Shown: positions 46,084 to 57,970 of the stretch, in pieces
Layout of the letters: the number at the start of each line of letters is the position of its first letter
Position numbering within the stretch: position 1 is the first letter of the stretch
Program-made: the position numbers and the translations under genes
Source: Diadema setosum
Taxonomy: Eukaryota > Echinodermata > Echinoidea > Diadematoida > Diadematidae
Direction: 5' to 3'
DNA length: 64,000 bases
Assembly (NCBI GenBank): GCA_033980235.1
Contig: CM067077.1
Coordinates: forward strand, 5,990,602-6,054,601
The notes under the pieces: generated by a model
Told to the model about the DNA's origin: nothing
Databases searched by the model: none
What the model saw: the letters and a program-made list of their open reading frames with translations, nothing else

Positions 46084-46564
46084 TTTAAAGGAGAGCTCCG
46101 GATGATTTTCAGACTTTTACATTTGAACAACTAACAACTATAAATTGGTTATATTGGGTCAGAGTTTCAGAATTTATACTCACTGGGATGAGGTATAAGA
46201 ATGTTTTCAAAATTTTATTGCATTGAACGAGGATGATGACATGGCAGCCTCACTATACGAATGCATTAGCTTGGATTCAAGGAAGCAGAACAAAAGAAGA
46301 AGGGACGCATAGATTATACACGGGTATATTAATTTTGTTGCATAAGCCAGCGGTATTGTAAAATGATTACACTGCTTCATTTCTGAAATATGTGAGCCTC
46401 TATGTCATCAACATTGTTCTAAGTGTAATTTGTTTAAGGTTTTTCAGAGTATTGGTTTCTCTACTCAAGGACAACAATAAAGTCCACGAATGTAAATATG
46501 GAGCTGTTGATTTATGTACTACATGATGTAAAATTATGAAAACCATCTGGAATGCCCCTTTAAA
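46084..46564. mobile_element. MITE with TTTAAAGG ends, ~480 bp
   Basis: The left TTTAAAGGAGAGCTCCGGAT and the right end read inward TTTAAAGGGGCATTCCAGAT match over about 39 bp at roughly 80 per cent, continuing through GTTTTCA and TTTTACAT. TTAA at both borders suggests a TTAA-specific insertion, but this is inference. The overlapping 96-codon minus frame at 46400 is not a gene. Confidence 0.65.
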
Positions 46565-46704
46565 CGTACACGTGTGCCGCAGAATAGATAACGGTTGGTC
46601 GCCTGCCAGTGAAGTGAGCATACAGGCTAATCTTCCTGTCACGACGGAACATTGTATGATGATGTAGGCTTTCTTATCGCTGCTATTCATCTATATAACA
46701 GGCC

Positions 46705-48614
46705 TTGTTATATTTTGGTTTTGGACCTGTATTCCGAAAATGGATTTCTACTCTTTATAATAATGCTCTTAGCTGTGTTTTTAACGGGGGTAAGTCGACA
46801 GGGTATTTTAAGATAGAAAAGGGGGTTCGACAAGGGGATCCACTGTCACCCTATCTGTTTATTTTATGTATAGAAGTGTTAGCGCATTCGATAAGAAAAG
46901 ACAAGGAGATTTCAGGGTTATGTTTTGGAGGGAATGAAGTTAGACAAGTGCTTTATGCGGATGATATTACATTTTTGGTACAAGATCTTGAGTCAATCAA
47001 GAGGATCGAATTTATTTTTGATTGTTTTCAACGGGTCTCTGGACTTAAACTTAATAAAGATAAGATAAAAGTGTTGGAATTTGGAAGTAGTAAAGATAGT
47101 GCTTATGATTATTCTTTTGGACAAAAAGTGACGGAGTTAAAGATTTTAGGGGTATATTTTACTTTGGATCCAGAGGTGAAAGAAAAATTGAATTATAAAG
47201 AAATACTTAGTAAAATAAAGAAATTATTAATATGGTGGAAGCAACGAGATTTGACATTAGTTGGTGAAATTCAGTTATTGAAGACTTTTATTTATTCTAA
47301 ATTGATATATGTGGGGTCTTTAACTCCTTTGCCAGAATGGGTATATAAAGAACTGGATTTGGTTGTTTGGGAATTTATTTGGCAAGGGAAACCAAAAATT
47401 AAAAAAACTGTGTTGGTATTAGATTATGAACGCGGGGGAGTAAAATTTATGCATTTTTCATCATTAATAGACGCTCAAAGAGTAATGTGGGTTAAAAGGT
47501 TATTTTATGGTAAACAAGAAATGAAATGGAAACAATATTTTCAGTTTGTTACTAAACATATTGGAGGTAAATTTATATTTTGTTGTAACTATTTTATTTA
47601 TCTTTTGAATTTGTCTATACCGGAATTTTACAGGGATCTGTTGAAAACATGGGTGAAAACAAGGGATTTCAGAGGTAATTATAATCAAATAAGGAAGGAA
47701 GTTTTGTTTAATAATAAAATGATTCGCATTGAGGGAAAATGCAGTTTTGATGAAAAATTGTTTTTGAAAAAATGTTTTAGATTGGAACATATAATGGATA
47801 GGAATGGTAAATTATTTTCGGTTGAATATTTTTATAATAAAGGATTTAATTATTTGAATATTTTGAGTATTCAAAAGATATATGATGCGCTTCCGGTTGG
47901 TTGGAAAAGGAATACAGAGAACACAGAGATAGAGAAGAATACAAATGTAGATGAAATGACTTTTATAAGAAACGGGAAGGAAATTCCTCTGGAAAAGATT
48001 ACCTCTAAGGACATTTATGTTGAATTAGTGAAGAAAGTAAGTGATGATTCTTCGGTGATAGAAAAAATGAGAAATTTATATTTTTGTGATTTTTCTAATA
48101 GAGATATAAAATGTATTTTTAGTAGGATAAGAAGTAGCACTTTGAGTTCTGCTTTGAGGGATTTCCAATATAGATTATTGCATGGAATAGTATACACAAA
48201 TCATCAATTATTTCAGTTTAAGTTCGTAAATGATAATTTATGTTCTTTTTGTCATAATGAGGAAGAGACGTATATATATATTATATACATATATTTTATA
48301 CATGTGATTTTGCTAGGAAAGTTTGGGAAAAATGTAGTACTTTCTTTGAATATGTGGATCTGCAACAGTTGAGTTGGGAAGAGATCTTTTTTGGTATAGA
48401 GCTACCAGATAAAGGAAAAGCTCAGTTAGTTAACCATGTTATAATTTTGGTGAAGAAATTGCTTTTTTTAGGAAGGAAAAATAAGACACCCCCAACGGAA
48501 TATTTCATCAAAAGGTCTATAGAGCAGGATAGGTTAGAAGAAGAAAAATTAGCAGTTATACGTAATACGTTGTCAATACATTTACAAAAGTGGGAAAACT
48601 GGAAAAAGATTTGA
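46705..48614 (+). pseudogene. LINE ORF2 remnant: reverse transcriptase plus C-terminal region, frameshifted
   Basis: The first 555 codons (to 48372) carry the reverse transcriptase core: RQGDPLSPYLF at residues 42-52, the catalytic YADD at 84-87, GLKLNKDK at 113-120 and a thumb-like ILGVYF at 148-152. The long L1/Tx1-type C-terminal region begins with a VWEFIWQGK-type motif. A CSFC pair at residues 513-516 begins the usual C-terminal zinc-finger region. Just after it the frame is lost in TA-rich DNA at 48270-48299, and the tail in frame 3 (about 48294-48614) continues the homologous sequence to a TGA stop. Known: ORF2 proteins copy their RNA at the target nick. Here the protein is 5'-truncated and broken, so it is not functional. 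Its AT-biased codons differ little from the flanks. Confidence 0.9.
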
Positions 48615-48753
48615 GAATTTGCTTTACGTTTATTTAACAGAGTATGGTCTGCCGCACATCCACCAGGAAATGCCTTTTCCACGCACTCGTATTAAGTGTT
48701 ATAATGTAAGTCAGGACACACAGGTTTCAGTTGCTTTTGAGGTTTTGTTGTGT

Positions 48754-48841
48754 GGGGGTTCTGGAAGGGGGAGGGGGGATGGGGTGGGGTAGTAAGAGGG
48801 AGAATGGACGGGGGTATGGAGTAGGGGGGTGGCGAGGGGGG
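48754..48841 (+). promoter_or_regulatory. G-rich 3' UTR tract of the LINE, G-quadruplex capable
   Basis: Nine or more runs of three to six G lie within 88 bases on the sense strand, 140 bases after the ORF2 stop. Mammalian L1 3' UTRs carry a comparable G-rich tract (established). Presence in this copy suggests a shared feature or convergence. Confidence 0.7.
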
Positions 48842-49216
48842 TTGTTTTTGTTTTGTTTTTTTTTTAACAAAAAACTTCAATCAATGGATATTGATAATTT
48901 AGGTTGGATTGTATGAAAGCTGAAAAGAAATATTTTTGGGGTAATTGATTCAGTTAATAGAAATTACTATGTAATGAAGGAAAAAATTGTTAAGAGATTG
49001 ATAGAATTAGTAATGTAAAACTAGAAAAGAAGAGATGTTTATATGGATTGTATATACTGATTGTGAAAAAAAAAAATGTACCAGAGCGTATCAAAACATG
49101 TTAAACCGATGTAAAGTTTTGGTATCAGTGTTGCATCCAAGGTTGAAAAGGACTATAAAATTGGTCCGGAGATTTTTGTATCAATTTATTTGTATATTAT
49201 GTTTCCATTGATGAAG

Positions 49217-49222
49217 AATAAA
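49217..49222 (+). terminator. AATAAA polyadenylation signal of the LINE
   Basis: AATAAA lies about 20 bases before the A-rich end of the element. Confidence 0.6.
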
Positions 49223-49240
49223 ATATTCTTTAAAACAAAA

Positions 49241-49782
49241 AATATATACTTCAGCTACAACGGCTAGCGTGTGGGTGAAAACAAGTTCTGATGCTGCTTT
49301 GAGAGGTGATTGGCACAGTAAACCCGATAGTCTTGTGCACACTGTCCAAAGTCCCCGGCACGCAAAGGGTTAAAGTCAATCTGTTAAAGGATCTGTTTAA
49401 ATACATTCAAAGCGTGACCACTCAAGCCTAGTACAAATTAATTAATGTTATCTAGACCGTAATATAATCATATAATCTGTATCTAAATATAAGTATGAAT
49501 ACCTATATCTATAAACATAAGCTGTCGAATTTGTAGTCCGTCTTTTACAGCCATAATTATGTGTACGATATTTTGCGGGTAAAATAAGCCATCATATCTG
49601 CAAACGTCAGCTATACAGGAACAATAATGCATTTTGTTCTTTTCCTTCGGTTACTCGCTCTTAAGATCCATCTCAAATATATGTACCGGTTACTCAATTT
49701 TTTCTTGTACCATGTCGTCATAATAATTATCATATTAATATCTATTTACTGTATTGATGTTACCTCAAAGACTAGAATGAAT
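49241..49782. other. Unannotated AT-rich spacer
   Basis: AT-rich sequence, no gene or repeat recognised. Confidence 0.5.
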
Positions 49783-49937
49783 CAGGGGCGGATCCAGGAA
49801 TAAAGAGGGGGTGCCTACACAAAATTAAGGAGGGGGAGGACACACACCCCATCCCATGCTTTATTTTTATTTCTTTTGTTTTAACCAAAAAAAAAAAGGG
49901 GGGGGGGGCGGTGTACCCCTGCCTGGATCCGCCACTG
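49783..49937. mobile_element. MITE with CAGGGGCGGATCCAGG ends, 155 bp
   Basis: CAGGGGCGGATCCAGG at the left and CCTGGATCCGCCACTG at the right are inverted repeats differing at about two positions. The interior is GGGGG- and A-rich with a poly-A/poly-G junction at 49888-49909. This terminal motif recurs in many animal genomes as a miniature DNA element (from memory). The superfamily is not certain, as the flanks show no clear duplication. Confidence 0.75.
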
Positions 49938-50141
49938 TGGATAATACATCAACAACAACTGCAATGGAGGAGCAAAATAATGATAATTGAGGTGAGTTCG
50001 TTTCAAACTCAGAATAATCTCGAGCCCATAGCACAGACTTCTGAAGGGGAGTGTGTCAACAATTTACAAATAGAGCAACAATCCCTAGATGATTTTCCTA
50101 AAAAGCATGACCAGTAGACAAATATACATACAGATACAAAT
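49938..50141. other. Unannotated short spacer
   Basis: No repeat or gene recognised. Confidence 0.5.
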
Positions 50142-50232
50142 AGGGAGCACTGTGGCATAGCTATCATAGATATGCTCTGTCACTTTTGACGCGTCCCCAA
50201 AAGAAAAAGACAATAAAAAAAAAAAAAAAACA
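50142..50232 (+). mobile_element. SINE fragment, same family as 29059
   Basis: GGGAGCACTGTGGCATAG closely matches the head of the SINE at 29059 (GGGGGCGCTGTGGCATAG). The B-box is missing, and the fragment ends in poly-A. Confidence 0.45.
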
Positions 50233-52754
50233 TTATATATTCTTTCTTCTAAATTGGGTGTTCTAGCCTAATTTCTCCCCGGGATTTGGTGTGGTCTTTG
50301 TGATAGAAGCTTACAATATCTAAGTTTAAATTACGTTTATCATAATACAGGGCGTGGCATTGGCGGTGGCGGTAACGTTTATTATCTTTTATCTTTTTGT
50401 GGCCCTATAGAGCAATTCGATTCAAAATAGATTATTTTTTTTTTTTGCTATCATTCGGGCAACGCCATATCTTTTTCAGACGACCACATTTTCAGATCGA
50501 AATATTTTTGTAGCCCACAAGACAAAAACATTAGTGTCAAGCCCTGATTAATGAGTATCGACAGCTGAACATACACATGACTTTAGCGAAACGTATACTG
50601 TACTACTCAAAGAGAGTAGCATCTATGAAAAGAGGACGATATTGGAGAAAGAGAGAATAATGATAATGTAATAACAACGGTATGATGTCGGGTTATACTA
50701 GGAAAATCAATTCTTGGTAGAGGAGACGGGAGACACTGTCGAGCTGCGTGCAGCCTGGATGATCGCGGGCAAAATCAGAAATGAAGAACTTCATCACGAT
50801 ATACATGACATGTTGGCACGTGCAGAATCTGTGCTCATCTAGGTTATCAGCGAAATCCATCGCGGCAGCGTTGCCGAGGTGGTAAATGAACCAACTGACT
50901 GAGGGCTTCAGACTTGCATACGAACTCGTTTTGTATGCACATTACTCTGACACGCGTTTCTGATACACGTGCTAGGAGAATCAATCTAAAGTCAAGAACA
51001 CTGCAATGCTCAAACTGCAAATTACATTATGACAGAAGGTTCTGTCACAACCTGCATGCATGCAGCATTCGAGACATTTTATGGGCAAGAAAGCAACGTG
51101 TAAGCATGAAGCATGGCGGAAGTAAATACATGTTCAAGCTATTAAAGCTGCATCTCGTGGTTTAGAGGTCAACTCGTGCAGACTAAAGCACGCATCCAGT
51201 GTAGAAAATGTCTCTCGGCAAGACATGATTCACAAAGCGAGATACAGCATTATAAACGTTTGTTTTCATTGATTAGAGTGATTATGGATCAAATTTTTGT
51301 AGAAACGTTTATAAACCAGTTCTTTTGCAAGTGTGAAATCCCTTGACAAACCACTGTTATACAATGAGCCAGTGCACTTATAAACACACACCGGATGTAA
51401 TCAAAAACGCTGTACATTACAACTTGGAAACCTAGGTAGCTATCATACCTGACGCTTGCCAGGGTCATGATTTCTTTTAGCCATAAAGCACATTATTATG
51501 TTTGGGTTTGTTTTTTTTTTCCTATGGGTCTGAAAAAATGATGTTTTTTTTTTTTATTAAAGCAATTTGAGATGTTGGACTATCAGCTTCGGAAGAAGAT
51601 CATCATGTAAGAACTGGAACAGACTTATTTTCTTCGAAAAGAAGATGTTGGCTAGATCCGATAGGTTGACTTCACACCTCGGTTTTACCCATTCTCTATG
51701 AAAATGATAAATTCTAGACAAAGTATACAGGGATATCGAAATCTTCTATTGAAAATATTAAAATATCATCACAGATGTAAGCTTTACGTAGCGTCTTATG
51801 CCAAACAGAGCATGAACTGAGTACAGGTGAAGAGATAACTATACACATATACGCACAAAGAAACCCACTGACCCAGTCTACTTGCTCAAATATTATTATG
51901 CTATTGTCTCTACAGAGAGAAAGCAAACGAAGGTTCTACAAGCATTAAAGCTAAAGAGTTTGGAGATGTATAAGATGATCAGTTGTAAGAGATGTGTTAT
52001 TCTTTTTCAAACGCACACAAACATGCACTCAATACACACAAAGATGTGATGTACAGGTACATTGTACATTACAGGCATAATTTACCATTTGCAGATGACA
52101 AAAAAACCCGGCATTACTGCTTCAAAATAGTTCTAAAATGTGAGTTATGGATAGAAACAAGCAATGTAAAAATTTGAACAAGTATCATCAATGTTAAGTA
52201 TCGTTAAATGTACAAAATGTGAACAATAGTTATGATAAAAAGGTTTCCAGACTAAACCGATAGCAGTTATGGTTCAATAAGAAAAAATTGTGATATCTCA
52301 TTATATTTTTAGGCTTTATTTCAAAAGAATTGATATGGGAGGATGTTTTGGGATTCAACTGACCTACACATACATCAAAAGTGATATCTTGAACACTTTT
52401 TAAATCACTGCTCCCTAAGGTAAACAGGACCTTTAAATATACTACGCATTAAAATGTGTAGACATTATTTTAGCTCCTGTAAGAATGGGACTAATATCAA
52501 TGACGCATTGTTACATTGCAATGTGTTCACGTTAACCATCAGCTTACCCGTTGCTTACCAGACCAAGCTAGCTACAATATTACTGTATGCGAGGCAAAGC
52601 CAGATCAGAATGGTCAGGAAACAAAGAGCAGACATCACAACCTCATTTACTATCATCGGCCACCTGTTTTGTTCGCGATACCAATACCATGCACACGATA
52701 AGGTTTCGTAAATTGTCGCGATATCGACATTTCGATATCGATACAGTCACGTGA
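50233..52754. other. Unannotated stretch
   Basis: AT-rich unique-looking sequence. A small palindrome CGATATCGACATTTCGATATCG lies at about 52720 (in parts). No frame longer than 85 codons and no domain. No gene supported. Confidence 0.5.
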
Positions 52755-52965
52755 CAGTGCACTATAGCGTTATAACGAAGTCTTCGGGGCTCGGGACTCG
52801 GGACTCGGGGTTTTCTTTCGTTATATCGAAATTTCTTTATAGCCAAACAGTATAGTGTATAAAGATAAACAGATGACAAATCTGGGACCTGAATTTTGAT
52901 TTCGTTGTAACGAAAATTTTAATTCGTTATAACCGTGTTCGTTACAATGGGAATGCAGTGTACTA
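52755..52965. mobile_element. MITE of the TAACGAA family, 211 bp
   Basis: CAGTGCACTATAGCGTTATAACGAA at the left pairs imperfectly with TTCGTTATAACC...GCAGTGTACTA at the right. The right end matches the element at 26882 in reverse complement. The interior has a GGGACTC tandem near 52785-52810. Confidence 0.65.
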
Positions 52966-53042
52966 TACATAATTTAGTTATCTTCATGAGACGGTTTTTT
53001 TTTTTTTTTTTTCACTTCACGTGGAAAACAGCCGCTGCTGAA

Positions 53043-53216
53043 ATGGCTAAGGTCACGGATTCTACATCCCGAGGTCCCTGGTTCGAACCCGCAGACAGTC
53101 CGTCCTTTGTACGTAATCAATGCACTTGTATCCAAGTCCTCATTGCCTAGTCCTTCTAATGTCTTAAGGGACTTGATAATCCGTTGGTCCCTCGGTGTAT
53201 TGTTCATTACGATTTA
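53043..53216 (+). mobile_element. tRNA-derived SINE, third family
   Basis: TGGCTAAGGTCACGGA resembles an A-box, and GGTTCGAACCC is a perfect B-box about 40 bases later. The body contains CCTCATTGCCTA, also seen in the SINE at 54785. Confidence 0.65.
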
Positions 53217-54079
53217 GGCGCACAATATTTCCGTATGGTCACGGAAAAATCCATACACATAGCATTTCCACACAAATTTCGATGTGATACGAGCGCTTAC
53301 AAACCTGTACTTGAACGAATTTGATGAAATTCTTGCAAAAAGTATTCCCAAGGCATCCTGCTTAAAACTGTTTTCCTGCTGTGTGTAGTCGGGAGTGTGA
53401 GATATTTCAACAACAATGCACTCGTACGGTCATCCACAGTGTCCGAGGTTACTTAATACACCAAACGCAGCCGCCATTGGGTAGACCACAGTACAGATTA
53501 TGTGCAAATTTATAGATGTGTCGGACTGAAGGCATGCTTAGATTCATATTACGGCTTCACTGTTTTGCGTTTTACTTGTACATAGGCTAAATTCACCTTG
53601 CGAAGATTACTTAAGTTGCACAGGCCCTACTCTTGGGCAAGCTTTAGATGACAGAAGATGAATTTAATAGCTTTAATCATCGATATTTAAAAAAAAATGA
53701 TTTTGCTTGTGAACGTTTTCTATTCTTAAAATTCATTTTTTTTAATACTGCCATGCAATTACGAGAAATATTTACATAGATCTGACGCTGGCTTGAGTGA
53801 GCAGAAGAATCAGGAATTAAATGCACTGCTATAAATTTCTACTTTTTAGAGGATGAAGAGTACAAGAACTGATCGCTATACTCACAGATTCGCCTAATCG
53901 CTGCTAGCTGCCAGCGAAGCGCAGGTTGCCAAGAAGGGGACAGCGTCTTTATTAAACAATTATCACATTACACACGATGAGATCTAACCGCATCCTCGTA
54001 GATACTAACAATTTCCTTTTCAAACTAGGCTTCTCCGAAAAGCGCGCCTTCAGTAAGATCGTCTGGACATCTTGTATAG
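53217..54079. other. Unannotated stretch
   Basis: AT-rich, no recognised element or gene. Confidence 0.5.
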
Positions 54080-54290
54080 GGTAGTGTATTACAAGTGGCC
54101 GCTGGTTCGTGCATCGGCGCGGAGTGATTCATCACGTACTGGTATCGGGTTACTCGGTAATGTTTATCCGCGGATAACACTTAGGGCGGCGATGTCGCGC
54201 GCTGAGGGGTTTGGAATGAGGTCGGGAGATTTTGCGCTGTTCAATCCCAGCGGTAGTGATGATATGACTGGAATAAACCATGGCTGACTC
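54080..54290. other. CpG-rich non-repetitive block
   Basis: Dense CpG (GCATCGGCGCGGAGTG, GGGCGGCGATGTCGCGCG) in AT-rich surroundings. The 71-codon plus frame lacks a domain. Candidate promoter, enhancer or conserved non-coding DNA. Confidence 0.3.
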
Positions 54291-54784
54291 TCTTTGCTGC
54301 TATTTTAGTTTGTAGATATCCGTCACACTTTTGATTCGCTGTAACATAAGCATCACACACCGTCCTCCCTGAATATTGTCAACGCTTAAAGAATATTTTT
54401 CACTCATATTCGTTTCTTTCATCGGGCGTTTAAGTTTCATATTTGTAGTCAAGTTTATATAAGTCAAGAAAAGTCCCCCCCGCATCCATTTTGTGAAACT
54501 TGTTTTTTTTTTTTCTTCATACGTCATGATTTCATGTTTCGACCATTTTTTCGTACAACCGCGCATTGGGTTGAAATAGAAATAGAATGAATGGAAGATT
54601 ATCCTGGGACGCAGAGACAATGGGGGGGGGGGGGGAAATGATTGAAACAAAAAAACCAAAAATACAGATAAAATCTGGGGGGGGGGGAGGGGAGCGAACG
54701 AAACCAGGATTTTTGGGTTGGGGTTTCAGTGATGGATTCATAATAGAGTCCCCCTACGTCCCACTATAAAGGTAAAACGTTCGG
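54291..54784. other. Spacer with poly-T and poly-G runs
   Basis: Poly-T at 54506-54515, poly-G at 54621-54634 and 54678-54687. The overlapping frames are homopolymer translations. Confidence 0.6.
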
Positions 54785-54935
54785 CAGTCCTGGTTGTCTC
54801 ATTGGATAAGGCCACGGACGATCGTTCACGAGTTCTCTCCGACTGGTTCGTGGCCCCTGTCTGCAACGGTTGTGCCGCTGGGCAGGGCATTTTATTCCTC
54901 ATTGCCTACAGTCCGTCCATCCCGTGGTTGGTTGG

Positions 54936-55004
<69 letters not shown>
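54785..55004 (+). mobile_element. SINE related to 53043, ending in (TA)n
   Basis: TCATTGGATAAGGCCACGGA aligns with TGGCTAAGGTCACGGA of the SINE at 53043, and CCTCATTGCCTACAGTCCGTCC-type sequence is shared (in part). The B-box is eroded (GACTGGTTCGTGGCC). The 3' end runs into a ~66-bp (TA)n at 54938-55003. Confidence 0.55.
54938..55003. repeat. (TA)n microsatellite
   Basis: Pure TA repeat of about 33 units, translated as Tyr-Ile runs in the frames across it. Confidence 0.95.
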
Positions 55005-55007
<3 letters not shown>

Positions 55008-57514
55008 CCAATGCTTCCTACACAGTAAACGGTGTCAATTCAAATCAATTCAAATGAAGTCAGAGCAGAATTAAAACATGCCTGCATGCTATGATATGTA
55101 GAAGTGCTCACAACTGCAGCCATTAGCTGCAACACAAATGCATGGGTAGACTGACACTACATACCTTTAGCATTTGAACACACAATGTAATGAATTTTCT
55201 GTTATTTATTTCATCTGCATAGTGAATAGTCGGTTTAGTTTTGTGCAATGTCTGTTGTCATGGTCTGTACATATTGAATAGTTGAAAGTCAATCATCTTG
55301 CACTGATGGGGACAGTGAGAAAATGCCGGTAAAGAAAAAAAAAACTTCCGGTAAAATATCTACCATTTTAACTACATAATATTACTCCGTGCTACCTGTT
55401 CACACTCGAGGCCTTCTTGACAGGCAAATACGTGTAGATTAATAATAATAGTGGTTTAAATAGCGCACAGGTCCACCTTTCTGTGCTTACGGCGCTTCAT
55501 AGAGAAAAAGAAAATAGGATTATGTACAAACATGACAACAGGGAAGAAAGTAACAAACAACAAGCAAACACATACCGAAGGAGGAACATGTACCTTCAGG
55601 CACTGTCAGGATTGAAGTTATGTAATCCTCAATGTGAAAGGAACGAATACATTTCAACTTGGATTTCAATGTTCCTACATAGACAATTGGCGTAACTGAA
55701 TACAGTAGATGATTGCTTCCACAGTAAAATCGTTTGTCCCATAACCGAGAAAGCACGACGCCCCCCCCCCCCCGCCCCTCCCCCATCCATGTTTAATTCT
55801 GGGGCGTTTGAAGTTACAGTTCTGACGTAATACAGCAATACCGCAGGTCTCGTGGGTAGCATATTTACATAAATATCAATAGCATTTTAGGACTGTGGTT
55901 GTTGAAGGGTTAAAGCAGACATGTGAGCACAATCTATACCAAGTAATCGGAAGGGCCAAGTCCCATGACATCAGAAAGGAAGCTCTATAATTCCGTTGCC
56001 CACTTTAGATCATTTCATCCTCTTCTTTTTCTTCTTCTTCGTCAGCCTGAAATCGAAAAAAAGTCGATATTTTGGCGCTGAAATATCATCACAGTTGAGC
56101 AGACTGTGAAAAACAAGCGAAATTATTGAAGTACCGCCGACCAGACAGAGAAATCACTGTGACGCGCCAACATGCAGCAAAACCACGTCGTACAAACCGA
56201 CGCGGAAATGTGTGAATTTGGCGCCACCTTTCGAGGAACATTTAAAGGGGAAAAATCTAGGAATCAAAATCGATGAAAATTAAGAAAGAATTTCAATTCT
56301 TCAAATCGTATATATATATATATATATATTAAAGATAAACATTGGCATGTAGAAAGAAAAATCCAAAATGTATAATAGACAGCAAGTGCTATTGCAGGAA
56401 TGCATTAAGATGAATATAGCAATGCACGCACGCTCGCGCGCGCGCGCGCACACACACACACACACACACATACATACACACGCACACTATATTACACGAT
56501 ACATATTATGTACTATAATGTAATCATACATGATTAGGTTTTTACATGCAAAAGTAAAAAAACGCGTGCTGATTATGCATTATCTTCCTACAAACTGTCT
56601 GTTTGCCATATGGCGCATTTCAAAGCAGGAACGTTTAAAGTTTTGAACTGTGCAATTACGACATCACTTCTACTGAAAAACAAAAAAACAAACAAACACA
56701 CAAACAACAACACACTTATTTTCCCGCCTGTTAGATACGAAGCACACAAATTTCACACTCAAGTTCGATATACACATATAGCAGTCCGTCTGTAGCCCTT
56801 GATGTCCAAGCAATAAGATATGCTCTCGTGCGAATCGATGATGCTGCGAAAGTGAGGAAATTTGCGGAAGTAACAAATTCATTTCATTCCCTCCCCTATT
56901 TTCCCCTAATCTGTTTCAAATGCCACATCGGGCCCACTTTATGTACTCAATTTGGTTTAATTTAGACAATGACAAGAGCGAAGTGGTATAGGGTTTAGGG
57001 GAAGAAGAGGAAGAAGAAGAATATGAGGTAAGCGAACAGGGCAAAATATATGCACTTTCCAATCTTAAGAGTTTCTGTGAAGATTATTAAATTGAAATAT
57101 CAATCTCCTAGCTGAACACAAGAAATTTACCCCCCCCCAAAAAAAAAAAAAATCAGAACTTTTGTCATTAATGTTAGTATAGATAGCAAGTGTTTATCTC
57201 TAATCGTTGCAATAGATCAGTGCTAAAAACACCAACATGTTGTTTTGCTCTTACCCCATAAGATGTTCCTTGCACGAATCGTCTAAATAAAATTTGGGGA
57301 TTGAAATTTGAGTTTTTAGAATCATTCTAAAGAGCAAGCAAACATGAGGCCGAAAGCTGCATTGAGCCCTTTCGAAGGACCAGGCGATGAGAATGTGTTT
57401 ATTTGACTGGGGACAGTACCTTTGATAAAATAATGCCGTCAAAGGACACAAAGCATTGATCTCAATATTGGGGGTCTGTGGTTTCAAATGCTGAATCACA
57501 ACTTTTAATGTATT
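55005..57514. other. Unannotated stretch with microsatellites
   Basis: Poly-C at 55760-55775, (CTT)n near 56019-56040, (TA)n at 56310-56329, (CG)n(CA)n at 56433-56471, poly-C/poly-A at 57130-57151. Block 56100-56240 is CpG-bearing. No gene supported. Confidence 0.5.
56433..56471. repeat. (CG)n(CA)n alternating tract
   Basis: CGCGCGCGCGCG passes directly into CACACACA; Z-DNA capable. Confidence 0.9.
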
Positions 57515-57970
57515 GTTTTTTATTTCAATTTCAATTTCAATTTATTTTCGTATTTCTCACAAACAGCACAGAAAAAAAAATATAATTAGACAATACAAAA
57601 TTGTACCAGACATAGATTAGATGAAACTGCACCGGAATGTACAACAGTTCGTCTCGGTATAAACACAAAGTTCTGTATTCGTTAGAGTTGAGCTATGGTC
57701 ATAACGCGAGAAATATGATGGGGCCTGCGTGAAAGCAAGCTTGTACAGCCGCAGGTCCCTTAAGGTCCCTTTATGTGTGGTATTGTTCCTCGTCTCTTGT
57801 AACGTCAATACATCTGCAAGGTATATACAACATTTTCTGCCTGAACGCCTATAAAATGTGATAATCTTTGTACGAAGAAAATATTTTTCTGTTTTTTTTT
57901 TTTTGTGGCATATAGTCCACTGCATTGTGAATTGAAAAAAGAAACAAAGAAAATAAAAAACCCTAAAAAA
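57515..57970 (-). mobile_element. Antisense LINE-like 3' tail
   Basis: On the plus strand TTTATTTCAATTTCAATTTC precedes an A-rich, 3'-UTR-like segment. Read on the minus strand this is a UTR ending in AATAAATTGAAATTGAAATTG, the LINE-like tail pattern seen at 15299 and 63335. Confidence 0.4.

Larger units (their letters stand above)
46697..49240 (+). mobile_element. 5'-truncated L1/Tx1-like non-LTR retrotransposon
   Basis: The element starts abruptly inside the reverse transcriptase domain just after an in-frame TAA at 46696-46698. It runs through the rest of ORF2, a G-rich 3' UTR (48754-48841), and an AATAAA signal at 49217-49222, ending in an A-rich tail. The upstream endonuclease domain, the first RT motifs and any ORF1 are absent, the usual result of incomplete target-primed reverse transcription. 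I could not find a convincing target duplication. Confidence 0.85.

Noticed and set aside
46650..46710. Target site duplication for the large LINE
   Set aside because: Compared with 49230-49270; only short TA-rich similarity, not convincing.
47500..48197. Minus-strand frames inside the LINE
   Set aside because: Antisense shadows of the ORF2 remnant.
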